Positions 7,771-19,037 are shown, counted from the stretch's first letter. The stretch is 64,000 nucleotides of DNA from Parvibaculum sp. (GCA_017642695.1 JAEPQD010000001.1:248001-312000); one strand, 5' to 3'. A program made the numbers and translations. The notes: a model not told the origin generated them from the letters alone.

Positions 7771-9147
7771 ATGAACCGCGACAAGCGTTCGCTCTTATTT
7801 GTCCTTCTGGCGATATGTGGCGCGATTCTGCCGATGATCGGACAGGCGCAGGATGAAGCCGCACCAGCAGATACGCCGCTGGCGCTCGTCTCAACGGTGA
7901 AAGGCGCCATCGGTCCTGCGACGTCTCGCCAGATAGGCGACGCGATTGCCGTCGCTGTCGAACGCAACGCCGACGTTCTTGTCCTGAGGATCGACACACC
8001 CGGCGGTCTCGTGACATCCACGCGCGATATCGTGAGCGACATCCTGGCCTCTGAGGTTCCCGTCGCCGGTTATGTCTGGCCGGGTGGTGGGCACGCGGCA
8101 AGCGCCGGCACTTACATCATCTACGCAACCGGGGTCGCCGCCATGGCGCCGGGGACGAACCTTGGTGCCGCAACCCCCGTATCGATGGGCGGTATGCCCG
8201 GAAGCCCGCAACAGCCTGACAAGCCGAGCGGAAGCGGCGACGGCAAGGACGATAAAACGGTGCCGTCAAACGAGGAAGCGCTGTCAAAGAAGGCGACAAA
8301 CGACGCCGTCGCGCTCATCAGATCGCTCGCCGAAACGCATGGCCGCAATGCCGATTGGGCGGAAGAAGCGGTACGCGAAGGCGTAAGCCTCGGTGCAAAG
8401 GAAGCACAAGAAGCGGGCGTCGTTGAAATCGTTGCACGCGATCTCACCGATCTTCTTGCCCAGATGGACGGGCGCGAGGTCGTGGCGGGAACCGGCACGA
8501 CGACACTGAGAACCGCAGACGCGCGCATTGAACATGTCGAAGCCGGCTTCATGACGCAGCTCCTCGCGGTGATCGGCAATCCGAATGTCGCCTTTCTGCT
8601 CATGATGATCGGCGTCTACGGCATCATTTTCGAACTGTCGAATCCCGGCAGCTTCGGCCCCGGCATTCTCGGCGCGATTTGCCTGCTGCTCGGGCTTTAT
8701 GCGCTGAACCAGCTGCCCCTCGACTATGCGGGGGTCGCACTGATCGTACTCGGGCTCGTGCTCATGGCGGTGGAAGCCTTCACCCCAACCTTCGGTGTTG
8801 CTGGTTTCGGAGGGCTCGTTTCCTTTGTCTTCGGCGCGGCGATGCTGATCGACAGCGACAATCCCGAGTTCCAGATATCATGGGTGACGATCGCCGGCAC
8901 GGCGGCGGCAAGCGCCGCACTATTGATATTCCTCATCGGCTACACACTGCGCGCGATGCGCAAACCTGTCGCGACGGGTGTCGAGGAAATGGAGGGCGCG
9001 GAAGCACGCGTCCTCGAATGGGCGAACGGTGAAGGTTATGTCCATATTCACGGCGAGCGCTGGCGTGCGCGCGGCCCCGCCGAGCTTGCGCCTCAATCGA
9101 TTGTTCGCGTCGAGAAGATGGACGGACTGACGCTCGTCGTGAGCTGA
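7771..9147 (+). CDS. NfeD-family membrane serine protease (ClpP-type plus NfeD domain)
   Basis: A 458-residue membrane protein with a signal peptide (about 8-27), a ClpP-like protease domain (about 35-250) and four to five C-terminal membrane helices ending in an OB-fold NfeD domain (about 395-458, GYVHIHGERWRARG). The serine lies in HAASAGTYI and a candidate catalytic Lys in EEALSKKATNDAV. A low-complexity Gly/Pro/Ser/Asp insert follows the ATPVSMGG strand. The ATG at 7771 follows AGGGAG; an earlier in-frame start at 7681 has no signal sequence. The slipin gene follows after 42 bases, the usual NfeD-slipin partnership in which the protease cleaves the stomatin C-terminus. Confidence 0.9.
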   Translation: MNRDKRSLLFVLLAICGAILPMIGQAQDEAAPADTPLALVSTVKGAIGPATSRQIGDAIAVAVERNADVLVLRIDTPGGLVTSTRDIVSDILASEVPVAGYVWPGGGHAASAGTYIIYATGVAAMAPGTNLGAATPVSMGGMPGSPQQPDKPSGSGDGKDDKTVPSNEEALSKKATNDAVALIRSLAETHGRNADWAEEAVREGVSLGAKEAQEAGVVEIVARDLTDLLAQMDGREVVAGTGTTTLRTADARIEHVEAGFMTQLLAVIGNPNVAFLLMMIGVYGIIFELSNPGSFGPGILGAICLLLGLYALNQLPLDYAGVALIVLGLVLMAVEAFTPTFGVAGFGGLVSFVFGAAMLIDSDNPEFQISWVTIAGTAAASAALLIFLIGYTLRAMRKPVATGVEEMEGAEARVLEWANGEGYVHIHGERWRARGPAELAPQSIVRVEKMDGLTLVVS

Positions 9148-9189
9148 CGCCGGTCGTCTCGGATCACGTATCAGGAAGGAAGGCCCATC

Positions 9190-9945
9190 ATGGGTGGTTT
9201 GGCGATTTATATTCTTCTGGCGGTCCTTTTGATCGCCTTCTTCATTTCCGCGATCAACATCCTGCGCGAATACGAACGCGGCGTCGTCTTCACGCTCGGA
9301 CGTTTCACGCGCATAACAGGACCTGGCTTCATCATCATCATCCCTGTGATCCAGCAGATGGTGCGTGTGGACCTTCGCACTTTCGTGGAGGACGTGCCGA
9401 CTCAGGACGTGATCTCGCGCGACAACGTCTCGGTGAAGGTGAATGCAGTGCTCTACTTCCGCATCGTCGACCCGGAAAAGGCGATCCTGAATGTCGAGAA
9501 CTACATGGAAGCAACAAGTCAGCTCGCCCAGACGACACTCCGCTCCGTACTCGGCAAGCATGAACTCGACGAGATGCTGGCGGAGCGCGACAAGCTCAAT
9601 GCGGACATTCAGACGATCCTGGACGAGCAGACCGATGCCTGGGGCATCAAGGTCGCCAATGTCGAGATCAAGCATGTCGATATCGACGAGAGCATGGTGC
9701 GCGCCATCGCCCAGCAGGCCGAAGCCGAGCGCTTCCGCCGCGCCAAGATCATCAACGCCGAAGGCGAGCAGCAGGCGGCGGAGAAGCTGGTGGAAGCCGG
9801 CCGCATCCTGGCGGGCGATCCGCGCGCGATGCAGCTGCGCTATTTCGCGGCGCTGCACGACATCGCCGGCAACAAGACCAACACCATCGTCTTCCCGCTG
9901 CCGATGGACCTGATCGAGGCGATCCGGCTGCCCGCGAAGGAGTGA
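9190..9945 (+). CDS. Slipin (stomatin/prohibitin family membrane protein)
   Basis: A 251-residue SPFH protein with an N-terminal membrane anchor (about 3-22), then [26 protein letters not shown] and a Band-7 domain up to about residue 180, then the coiled-coil [26 protein letters not shown]. It should oligomerise at the cytoplasmic membrane and organise membrane microdomains with the NfeD protease encoded just upstream. AGGAAGGAAGG precedes the ATG. Complete and canonical. Confidence 0.93.
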   Translation: MGGLAIYILLAVLLIAFFISAINILREYERGVVFTLGRFTRITGPGFIIIIPVIQQMVRVDLRTFVEDVPTQDVISRDNVSVKVNAVLYFRIVDPEKAILNVENYMEATSQLAQTTLRSVLGKHELDEMLAERDKLNADIQTILDEQTDAWGIKVANVEIKHVDIDESMVRAIAQQAEAERFRRAKIINAEGEQQAAEKLVEAGRILAGDPRAMQLRYFAALHDIAGNKTNTIVFPLPMDLIEAIRLPAKE

Positions 9946-9967
9946 GGCGGCGTGGCGGCAAGCGGGC

Positions 9968-10066
9968 CTATTCGCCACCGAGGGCCGCCCCCAGCGCTTC
10001 CGGCGTGAGCATCTGCACCGTTTCGCCGGAACCGAGGCGGATGCGCCAGATTGTCCAGTTCGTTTA
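9968..10066 (-). pseudogene. Possible gene remnant: short open frame without a start
   Basis: Between slipin and katG the minus strand is open for 32 codons from a TAA to a TAG. Its residues IWRIRLGSGETVQMLTPEALGAALGGE look like the well-behaved end of a protein, but there is no plausible start and the frame is closed upstream. It may be the tail of a gene cut by a past rearrangement, or chance coding potential. Confidence 0.25.
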
Positions 10067-10155
10067 CCGCTCGTCAGCGCCCCCGATCCGTGCCGAAAAT
10101 TCCCTGGGGCGGGGTTTTTGTCGTTCGCGCCAAGGGTTGCATTCCCGGCAGAAGA

Positions 10156-10184
10156 TGATAGTTTTTAATTGTAATAATTCTAAA
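10156..10184 (+). promoter_or_regulatory. AT-rich element upstream of katG
   Basis: A conspicuous AT island 35-63 bases before the katG start in otherwise GC-rich DNA. On the minus strand it contains TTTAGAATTATTACAATT, whose first half equals the TTTAGAA arm of alphaproteobacterial Irr-type (ICE) boxes and whose second half is imperfect; it also resembles Fur/PerR-like AT palindromes. A peroxide- or iron-responsive operator for katG is inferred, not shown. Confidence 0.35.
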
Positions 10185-10188
10185 GTGA

Positions 10189-12387
<2,199 letters not shown>

Positions 12388-12413
12388 CGCCGAAAGTCAG
12401 ACCCGAGACAAAG

Positions 12414-12449
12414 ACGCCGCCTCCGGATCGTCCGGGGGCGGCGTTTTTT
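12414..12449 (+). terminator. Rho-independent terminator of katG
   Basis: A 14-bp stem, ACGCCGCCTCCGGA paired with TCCGGGGGCGGCGT (one G-T wobble), with a TCG loop and six T residues, 26 bases after the katG stop. Confidence 0.9.
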
Positions 12450-12478
12450 GTTGGGATCATCTACAGAACAACTTGCAT

Positions 12479-12955
12479 CTACGGTGCAGGGAACGTTCCA
12501 GCCGGAAGCGCTTCCTCCTCGACCCACGCAATGGATTTCGGCCTTTCGCCATTCGTCGCGATGAACTCCTTCACGGCCTTCCAGGCATCCTCATAAGAAA
12601 TGAACAAGCCGACCGGCAAGAGCGTGTCGTGGAGGCTCCGCACATGCTCGTCGAGACGCGAAAGGTCCCCCGTCGAGTAGAATGTCTCGTCGTGGCCGCC
12701 ACCCTTCTTTCGATAAGTGAGTTGCACACCCAGTTCCGGATGTCCCCACATATCGAGATGAATTGCGATACGGCGCCGGTCAGTCGGCTCGAAATGGCCG
12801 GTGCCGTCGACGCCTTCCACTGTCAGACCAGCACTATCGTTGCGCGTCTCGAAGAACCACCGCTTTCCGGAAGGCGCAAGAAAATAGGGCTCCATCTCCG
12901 CCAGCCCAGGCCACCCCTCGCGAAAACGCGAGGCAAAATAGCTGTGCTTTCTCAT
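12479..12955 (-). CDS. Uncharacterised protein, possibly Imm1-like
   Basis: A 158-residue soluble protein without signal or membrane segment. The best-looking feature is the C-terminus, YEDAWKAVKEFIATNGERPKSIAWVE, whose AWKAVKEFI..GERP..IAW spacing faintly recalls Imm1-type immunity proteins; the N-terminal half has a beta-rich RRRIAIHLDMWGHPELGVQL. No toxin gene is visible beside it, so an immunity role would be orphan. The ATG at 12955 follows GGTAGGGG; an upstream in-frame TTG exists at 12973. Convergent with katG, divergent from the AlkB gene. Confidence 0.6.
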   Translation of the reverse strand: MRKHSYFASRFREGWPGLAEMEPYFLAPSGKRWFFETRNDSAGLTVEGVDGTGHFEPTDRRRIAIHLDMWGHPELGVQLTYRKKGGGHDETFYSTGDLSRLDEHVRSLHDTLLPVGLFISYEDAWKAVKEFIATNGERPKSIAWVEEEALPAGTFPAP

Positions 12956-13069
12956 GGCCCCTACCACTCCCAAAAGCCATTATGCATGGTCCGCTTCGCA
13001 CCGTTTGGCCCGGCAAACGCAACGGCCGGATTGCCCAACTCCAATCCGAGCGCAGGAACTAAAAAGAAC

Positions 13070-13645
13070 ATGACAGGAAGAATGAACTTCCTACCTGCCG
13101 GCGCAACATATCTGTCCGATTTCATCGGTGCGGATGAGGAGGCGGCTCTGGTGCGGGCGCTCGACGACGGCGTGTGGAGCGCGGAGCTCAGGCGCCGCGT
13201 CCAGCATTTCGGATACCGCTACGACTACACGGCAAGGACGGTGACGGCGGACGCCTATATCGGCGAGCTACCGGATTGGGCAACGCCGGTCTGCCGCAAA
13301 CTTCGCGCGGAAGCAGATTTCGGTTCGGGTCCCGACCAGGCGATCGCGAACGAATATCTGCCCGGACAGGGGATCAGCGCGCATGTCGATTGCGTGCCGT
13401 GCTTCTCGGAAAGGATCGCCTCGCTCAGCCTGCTTTCATCCTGCGAGATGATCTTCCGGAACAAGAAAAAGGGAGAAAGACTGTCTGCAATCCTTGAGCC
13501 GCGCTCGCTGCTGATCCTGAGCGGCGAAGCGCGCTATGAATGGACACACGAGATTCCGGCGCGGAAATCCGACGAGGTGAACGGCGTGAAGCAAGCGCGC
13601 GGCCGACGGATATCCCTGACCTTCCGGACCGTCACACCCGCTTGA
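13070..13645 (+). CDS. AlkB-like 2-oxoglutarate/Fe(II) oxygenase
   Basis: A 191-residue AlkB-family dioxygenase. The fold residues are visible: NEYLPGQGISAHVDCVPCF with the HxD iron ligands, YEWTHEIP with the distal His, and RRISLTFRTV with the two Arg residues that bind 2-oxoglutarate. LSLLSSCEMIF lies between them. AlkB proteins oxidatively demethylate alkylated DNA or RNA; short proteins of this type may act on other substrates. The frame is open far upstream, but ATG 13070 begins the conserved part. Its end overlaps the convergent ketosynthase gene by 14 bases. Confidence 0.82.
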   Translation: MTGRMNFLPAGATYLSDFIGADEEAALVRALDDGVWSAELRRRVQHFGYRYDYTARTVTADAYIGELPDWATPVCRKLRAEADFGSGPDQAIANEYLPGQGISAHVDCVPCFSERIASLSLLSSCEMIFRNKKKGERLSAILEPRSLLILSGEARYEWTHEIPARKSDEVNGVKQARGRRISLTFRTVTPA

Positions 13646-14855
13646 AGATCAGCGAGGTGTTGACGCCGCCAAAGGCGAAGTTGTTGGACATGGCGAATTC
13701 GGTGTCGAGGGCGCGGAAGGAGCCGGTGATGTAGTCGAGCTCGCCGCATTTCTCGTCGACATTCTTCAGGTTCACGTTTGGCGCGAAGCGCTTTTCGCGC
13801 ATCATCTCGATGGTGAGCCAGGCCTCGATGGCGCCGCAGGCGCCGAGCGTGTGGCCAAAATAGCCCTTCAGCGAATGGATCGGCGCCATGGGCCCGAGGA
13901 CGCGCGAGGTAGCGATGCTTTCGGCAATGTCGCCCTGAATGGTCGCCGTGCCGTGGCCGGAGACGAAGCCGATAGCTTCCGCCGGGAGCCCCGCGTCGCG
14001 GAGCGCGAGGTTCAAGGCTTCGCCCATCGTCTCCGATTTCGGATCGGTGACGTGGGAGCCGTCCATGTTGGTGCCGAAGCCCGCGATCTCCGCATAGATG
14101 GTCGCGCCGCGCGCCAGCGCATGTTCGCGTTCTTCGAGAATGAGCGCCGCCCCGCCCTCCCCGATCACGAGGCCGTCGCGGTCGCGGTCGTAAGGACGCG
14201 GCGCCGTGTTCGGCGCGTCGTTGCGGCAGCTCGTCGCGAACAGCGTGTCGAAAACGATCGCCATGGTGGGGCAGAGTTCTTCCGCGCCGCCCGCGATCAT
14301 CACATCGGCATGCCCGTAGCGGATCGCTTCGCAGGAATAGCCCACCGCCTGCGAGCCCGACGTGCAGGCGGAGGACGTGGTGATGACGCGGCCCTGAAGG
14401 CCGAAGAAGATGCCGATGTTCACCGCCGCCGTGTGGCTCATCATCTTGATGTAGCTCATGGCGGAAAGGCCGGTCGCCTCGCCTGTATCCATGAAATGGA
14501 CGAAACCCTTGGTGGGCTCGGTCGAACCGTAGGACGAACCGAAGGCGACGCCCGTGCGACCGGAGGTGAGGATCGGATCGCCGAGAAGGCCCGCATGTTC
14601 GAGCGCGCGTTCCGCCGAGCGCACGCCGATGGCGGCGACGCGGCCCATGGATCGCATCTTCTTGCGCGGATAGACCTTTTCATGTTCGAACTGGAGCGAC
14701 GGTGCGCCGAGCCGCGTCCTGAGGTCGCCGAGCTTGTCCCAGTCCTCGATGTAGCGCACGCCGGTCCGCCCGGCTTCCATGCCGGCGGAAATCTCGTCCC
14801 ATGTATCGCCGAGCGGCGTTACCCCCGCCATGCCCGTGACAACGACACGGCGCAT
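13632..14855 (-). CDS. Beta-ketoacyl-ACP synthase, FabF-like (ApeR type)
   Basis: A 407-residue condensing enzyme with an intact Cys-His-His triad: Cys164 in SSACTSGSQA, His301 in SGHGTATIQGD and His335 in LKGYFGHTLG, with Lys330 between. It opens MRRVVVTGMAGVTPLG and closes with NNFAFGGVN, as in KAS I/II enzymes. In aryl polyene systems such a KS extends the polyene with malonyl-ACP. It is the last gene of the run; its ATG overlaps the ketoreductase stop by one base (TGATG). It ends tail to tail over the AlkB gene. Confidence 0.9.
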   Translation of the reverse strand: MRRVVVTGMAGVTPLGDTWDEISAGMEAGRTGVRYIEDWDKLGDLRTRLGAPSLQFEHEKVYPRKKMRSMGRVAAIGVRSAERALEHAGLLGDPILTSGRTGVAFGSSYGSTEPTKGFVHFMDTGEATGLSAMSYIKMMSHTAAVNIGIFFGLQGRVITTSSACTSGSQAVGYSCEAIRYGHADVMIAGGAEELCPTMAIVFDTLFATSCRNDAPNTAPRPYDRDRDGLVIGEGGAALILEEREHALARGATIYAEIAGFGTNMDGSHVTDPKSETMGEALNLALRDAGLPAEAIGFVSGHGTATIQGDIAESIATSRVLGPMAPIHSLKGYFGHTLGACGAIEAWLTIEMMREKRFAPNVNLKNVDEKCGELDYITGSFRALDTEFAMSNNFAFGGVNTSLIFKRV

Positions 14856-15592
14856 CAGCACATCCCCCCGTTCACCGAAATCACCTGCCTCGTCATGTAG
14901 GATGCCTCGTCCGACAGGATGAAGGCAACGATGCCGGAAATCTCGTCCGGCTTTCCGAGGCGTTGCATCGGGATCATCTTGAGGATCTCGTCGACCGGGG
15001 CTTCCTCGATCATCGCCGTCTCGATGACGCCGGGCGCGACGCAATTGACCGTGATCTTCCGCGTCGCGAGCTCGACGGCGAGCGCCTTGGTCGCGCCGAT
15101 GATGCCGGCCTTGGCCGCGCTGTAGTTGACCTGGCCGCGATTGCCGGTGATACCGGAAACGGAGGAGATGGTGACGATGCGCCCGCCGTCGCGACGGCGG
15201 ATCATCGGCATGACGAGTGGATGGACGACGTTGAAGAAGCCGCCGAGATTGGTGTCGAGAACATCGTCCCAGTCCTCGCCGGTGAGGGCGGGAAAGGCAT
15301 TGTCGCGCGCTATCCCTGCATTGAGGACGACGCCCCAATAGGGCCCGTGCGCCTCGATGTCCGCTTCGAGCGCGGCAAGCGCGGCATCGCGATCCGAAAC
15401 GTCGAAGCCAAGAATGCGGGCGCTGCCGCCTTCGCTCTCGATTGTGCGCCGCGTTTCTTCCGCGCCCGCTTCGTCGCCCCCGTAGTGAACGGTGACGGGA
15501 AAGCCGTCGCGCGCGATGCGGACCGCAATCGCGCGGCCGATGCCCTTGCTCGCGCCGGTGACGAGGACGGGACGCGGCTTCGCCTCGCTCAT
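14855..15592 (-). CDS. 3-oxoacyl-ACP reductase, FabG-like (ApeQ type)
   Basis: A 245-residue SDR with TGASKGIGRAIAVRIA at the N-terminus, NAGIARDNAF, the catalytic Ser in ISSVSGITGNRG, the Tyr-x-x-x-Lys motif in YSAAKAG, and GVIETAM. It should reduce the beta-keto group after each condensation using NADPH. The upstream dehydratase stop overlaps its ATG (ATGA) and the next KS overlaps its stop, giving the KR-DH-KS step set of iterative polyene assembly. Confidence 0.9.
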   Translation of the reverse strand: MSEAKPRPVLVTGASKGIGRAIAVRIARDGFPVTVHYGGDEAGAEETRRTIESEGGSARILGFDVSDRDAALAALEADIEAHGPYWGVVLNAGIARDNAFPALTGEDWDDVLDTNLGGFFNVVHPLVMPMIRRRDGGRIVTISSVSGITGNRGQVNYSAAKAGIIGATKALAVELATRKITVNCVAPGVIETAMIEEAPVDEILKMIPMQRLGKPDEISGIVAFILSDEASYMTRQVISVNGGMC

Positions 15593-16059
15593 CGCGCCAC
15601 CCCCGCGAGATTGCCGAGCCCGCCGCTTTCCGGACGGTAGACATTGATGGAAGCGCGCGCCCGCTCCTCGTTCGCGACGGTGATGACGCCATCGAATGCG
15701 GCCATGCCGTTATCGTTGAAGGTCATGTCGACGCGGATGCGAAGCGTCTCGCCCGCCTCGAACCAGGGACGCGAGGCCTCGAAGCGGCGCGTGCCGAGCA
15801 GGAAGCCGATCTCCGGCGGCTTGCCGGTGCGCCGCCGCTCGACGCCGTCATAGGCAGCGATGGTCTGCGCCATGTATTCGAGGCCGACATAGGCGGGCAC
15901 GCCGCGCCCCTCGCGATAGAAGGTCGAGCCTTCATCAATCGCGACTTCGGAAACGGCATGGGTTTCCGATGCTTCGGTGAGACGGCCGATGAGCAGCATG
16001 GTGCCGCTGTGGCGGACAAGCTCTCCGGCCGCCGGAAGGGTCGCGCTTGTTTCCGTCAC
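15589..16059 (-). CDS. 3-hydroxyacyl-ACP dehydratase, hotdog fold (ApeP type)
   Basis: A 156-residue FabA/FabZ-like dehydratase: LVRHSGTMLLIGRL at the N-terminus, then VPAYVGLEYMAQTIAAYDG forming the central helix, and IGFLLGTRRF. It would remove water from the 3-hydroxyacyl intermediate to leave the conjugated double bonds of the polyene. I start at GTG 16059, seven bases after GGGAG and just after the preceding KS stop; the longer frame would overlap that gene by about 50 bases. A second dehydratase domain is fused to the adenylation enzyme in the same cluster. Confidence 0.82.
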   Translation of the reverse strand: MTETSATLPAAGELVRHSGTMLLIGRLTEASETHAVSEVAIDEGSTFYREGRGVPAYVGLEYMAQTIAAYDGVERRRTGKPPEIGFLLGTRRFEASRPWFEAGETLRIRVDMTFNDNGMAAFDGVITVANEERARASINVYRPESGGLGNLAGVAR

Positions 16060-16063
16060 GGCG

Positions 16064-17239
16064 CTACTCCCGCGCCAGGATGAGCGCCATGTTGTTCCCG
16101 CCGAAGGCATAGGAACAGCTCATCATGTAGCGACCTTCGACGCGCTCGCCGGTGTCGCCAGTGAGACGGAGCGCGGGAAGGTCGGGGTCGGCCTCGCCGT
16201 CCCAGATATGCGGCGGCGCGAGACGGCGCTGAAGCGCCATGGCGATGAAGGCCGCCTCGCCCGATCCCGCCGCGCCGAGCATGTGGCCGGTGAGCGACTT
16301 CGTCGAACTGCAGGGCGTGTCATCGCCGAAGAGGCGGTACGTCACCTGCGCTTCCATCGCGTCATTGAGGCGCGTCGCCGTGCCATGAAGATTGATATAG
16401 GCGATGTCGTCCGCGCCGATGCCCGCATGGGCGAGCGCTTCGCCGATGGCGAGCGACGCGCCTCCGCCTTCCGGATCCGGCGCGCTCAGATGATGCGCGT
16501 CGGAGCTTTCACCCCAGCCCGCGATGCGGACTTCAGACGTTTCCCGCGTCAGCAGAAAGAGCGCGCCACCATCGCCGATATTGATGCCGTCTCGGTTGAC
16601 GCTGAAGGGATTGCAGCGCGCCGCGGAAACGGAATCGAGAACGGAGAAACCGTTGAGCGTGAGACCGCATAGCGTATCGACACCGCCCGTCACCACAGCA
16701 TCGCAGAGTCCCGTCTGGATGAGCCGGGCCGCACTGACCATCGCCTTGACGCCGGACGTGCAGGCAGTCGAGACCGAATAGCACGGACCGTCAATCCCAA
16801 CCGCGGCGGCAACAAAGGCGGAAGGATCGCCAAGTTCGTGGCGCGGAAACCGGAAATCGTTCGGCCAGACGCCATCGGCGAGACGGCGCGGCAATGCGCT
16901 TTCCCAGCTTTCAATCCCCGATGTGCTGGTGCCGATGACGACACCGAGACGCGACGGCCCGAAACGCGCGCGAGCTTCTAGGATCGCGGGCAGGAGCGGA
17001 AGCAGGCAGTGATGAACGAGCCTGTTGTTCCGGCTTTCCCATTCGCCGAGAGACGCGGGAAGCGAATCCGGCTCGGCGCGCAGACGGCCGACGGGCGGCG
17101 TGCGGCCATCGCTGAGGGTCACAGTCTGTTCGAGACCGGACCGGTCGCCCGCAAACAGCGCATCGGCCACGCCGTCCCAATCGGAACCGAGGGCGTTGGC
17201 GGCGGAAGCGCCGGCTATGTAGACGGATGTGCCGGTCAT
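16064..17239 (-). CDS. Beta-ketoacyl-ACP synthase (ApeO type)
   Basis: A 391-residue ketosynthase with Cys160 in VSTACTSGVKA, His285 in NLHGTATRLND and Lys314/His319 in STKSLTGHMLGAAG, so the catalytic set is complete. It is divergent from the FabF-like enzyme at the end of the cluster. In characterised aryl polyene systems one KS works as a heterodimer with a truncated KS-like factor; the partner here would be the 255-residue protein at 28976-29743. The ATG at 17239 overlaps the lipoprotein stop (ATGA). Confidence 0.88.
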   Translation of the reverse strand: MTGTSVYIAGASAANALGSDWDGVADALFAGDRSGLEQTVTLSDGRTPPVGRLRAEPDSLPASLGEWESRNNRLVHHCLLPLLPAILEARARFGPSRLGVVIGTSTSGIESWESALPRRLADGVWPNDFRFPRHELGDPSAFVAAAVGIDGPCYSVSTACTSGVKAMVSAARLIQTGLCDAVVTGGVDTLCGLTLNGFSVLDSVSAARCNPFSVNRDGINIGDGGALFLLTRETSEVRIAGWGESSDAHHLSAPDPEGGGASLAIGEALAHAGIGADDIAYINLHGTATRLNDAMEAQVTYRLFGDDTPCSSTKSLTGHMLGAAGSGEAAFIAMALQRRLAPPHIWDGEADPDLPALRLTGDTGERVEGRYMMSCSYAFGGNNMALILARE

Positions 17240-17808
17240 TGCGGGCTCGCCGAATGGCTGGTGATGAGAAGCTCGTAATCGTAGACGAAATTGACGAGCC
17301 GCGCCTCCCCTTCCCAAGGGTTGCCGCCGGGCCGCACTGCCTCGACCAGCAATTCGCCATTGCGGAAAACTCGGCGCGCGCCGCTACCCGACACGACAAG
17401 ATCGCCACCGGAAACGGCTTTGCGGAGTGCCGCCTCTTCCGCATAGACGAACATGAAGTCGGCAAGAATCCGCTCCGCGTCGAGAGCTGCGGGGACGACA
17501 CCCCGGCGAACGACCAGCGCGCCTTCATGCCACTCGATCGTCATGAGTTGTGGCCCGGATAGAACTGTCATCGCAAGAACGAAACGGGCAGAAGAAGTTT
17601 CGATGTTGGCCTGGAAACGGTCGCGCCGGGAGGCGTAATTCGCCTCGACCAGTTGGGTGGCCGCAACGCCCGGGCCGAAAGGTTGAGCCTCCGGGAGTGT
17701 GAGGAACACGCCGGGCGCAAGTTCCTCGCGCACCGGCAAGGCATCCTGCGTTCCGACACAGCCGGAAAGGACAATCACACCCAGAAGAGCAACCAGACTT
17801 ATCCGCAC
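17236..17808 (-). CDS. DUF3261 lipoprotein of aryl polyene clusters
   Basis: A 190-residue lipoprotein. Starting at GTG 17808 the product begins VRISLVALLGVIVLSGC, a signal peptide with lipobox LSGC, followed by a beta-rich domain with ILADFMFVYAEEAALRKAV and VRPGGNPWEGEARLVNFVYDYEL. Such proteins accompany the MMPL exporter and LolA-like protein in aryl polyene clusters and are thought to help outer-membrane delivery; no biochemical role is proven. The start overlaps the FAD enzyme stop by ten bases. A longer frame from 17871 would bury the signal peptide. Confidence 0.78.
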   Translation of the reverse strand: MRISLVALLGVIVLSGCVGTQDALPVREELAPGVFLTLPEAQPFGPGVAATQLVEANYASRRDRFQANIETSSARFVLAMTVLSGPQLMTIEWHEGALVVRRGVVPAALDAERILADFMFVYAEEAALRKAVSGGDLVVSGSGARRVFRNGELLVEAVRPGGNPWEGEARLVNFVYDYELLITSHSASPQ

Positions 17809-19019
17809 AACTCTTCCACCATACTGAGATACTTCTGCGGATTGCGGACGAAGGGATTCTGCTCGTCCCATGCATAACCCGCAAGAACGGACGTGATCAT
17901 CGCCTTGACCTGGCCGGCATTTGCGGCGGGCTGGTTGAAGATGATTTTCTGTAGCGTGCCGTCATACCAGCCACTGACATAAGCGCGGAAAGTTTCGACG
18001 CCACGGCTGAGCGGCGCGGCGAACTCCGCGTCCCAGTCCGGCGCCTCGCCGCGCAGATGACGGATCAGCGCATGCGAGGCGAGCAATGCGGATTTGAGCG
18101 CGATGGTGACGCCGGAGGAGAAGACCGGGTCGAGAAATTCTCCCGCATTTCCCAGCAGCGCATAGCCCTCGCCCGTGAGCGAACTCACGCGCGCCGCATA
18201 GCCGGAAATTTCGCCGACATCGCGCACTCTCTTCGCGTTCACCAGAAGCTCGGACATGAGGCCCGATTCCGCGACCAGCGCGGAAAGCTGCTCTTCGCGC
18301 GTCGCGCCATAGGGAGTGATATGCTCTGGCGCGCCGACCGCACCGATGGAACACAATCCATCCGCCAGCGGAATGAGCCAGTACCAGATCTGGCTGTTGT
18401 GCGGATTGACGGTGATGAGGATCTTGTTGCGGTCATAGGCCGAGGGCGGAATGTTGTCCTCGACATGGGTGAAGATCGACATGCGGTTCGGAAAGCCCGT
18501 CGGCGATTCGAGATCGAGAAGCCGCGCAAGCACCCGGCCAAAGCCGCTGGCATCGAGAACGAAACGCGCCGTGACCTCGCGCTCGGTGCCTGCTTCGTCC
18601 CGGACGGTGAGGCTCGGCGTTTCGGAGTGCGGGCGCATGGCGGTCACCGTCTGCCCGAACAGGATCTTCGCGCCCTTGCGTTCCGCACCGCGCGCGAGCA
18701 GCTCGTCGAACTTGTCGCGCCGTACCTGATAGGTCGTGCCCCAGCCTTCGGCGCTCTTCGCGCGAAAATCGAAACGCTCTTCCTTGTCGCCCAGACGGAA
18801 GATCGCGCCGTTCTTGTGCTGGAAGCCTGCCTCGACCACATCGCGCAGGAGATCTGCTTCCGCGAGCCACTCCATCGCCTGCGGCAACAGGCTCTCGCCG
18901 ATCGAGAAGCGCGGGAAATGCGCGCGTTCGAGAACCTCGACCTCGAACCCGGCACTCGCCAGAAGCGCGGCCGCGACCGATCCCGCGGGACCGGCACCTA
19001 TAATCACAACGTCAGGCAT
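17799..19019 (-). CDS. FAD-dependent oxidoreductase with halogenase-type motifs
   Basis: A 406-residue protein of the tryptophan-halogenase/geranylgeranyl-reductase flavoprotein superfamily. It has GAGPAG at residues 8-13, GESLLP at 41-46, the WxWxIP motif (WYWLIP, residues 212-217) typical of flavin-dependent halogenases, and Lys69 in FQHKNGAIF, a candidate for the halogenase active-site lysine. The C-terminus lacks an obvious extra domain. It could halogenate the aryl head group, as in brominated xanthomonadins, or catalyse an unrelated oxidation. The ATG 19019 is chosen; a GTG one codon earlier is possible. Confidence 0.78.
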   Translation of the reverse strand: MPDVVIIGAGPAGSVAAALLASAGFEVEVLERAHFPRFSIGESLLPQAMEWLAEADLLRDVVEAGFQHKNGAIFRLGDKEERFDFRAKSAEGWGTTYQVRRDKFDELLARGAERKGAKILFGQTVTAMRPHSETPSLTVRDEAGTEREVTARFVLDASGFGRVLARLLDLESPTGFPNRMSIFTHVEDNIPPSAYDRNKILITVNPHNSQIWYWLIPLADGLCSIGAVGAPEHITPYGATREEQLSALVAESGLMSELLVNAKRVRDVGEISGYAARVSSLTGEGYALLGNAGEFLDPVFSSGVTIALKSALLASHALIRHLRGEAPDWDAEFAAPLSRGVETFRAYVSGWYDGTLQKIIFNQPAANAGQVKAMITSVLAGYAWDEQNPFVRNPQKYLSMVEELCG

Positions 19020-19037
19020 CACACCCCATCCCCAACA

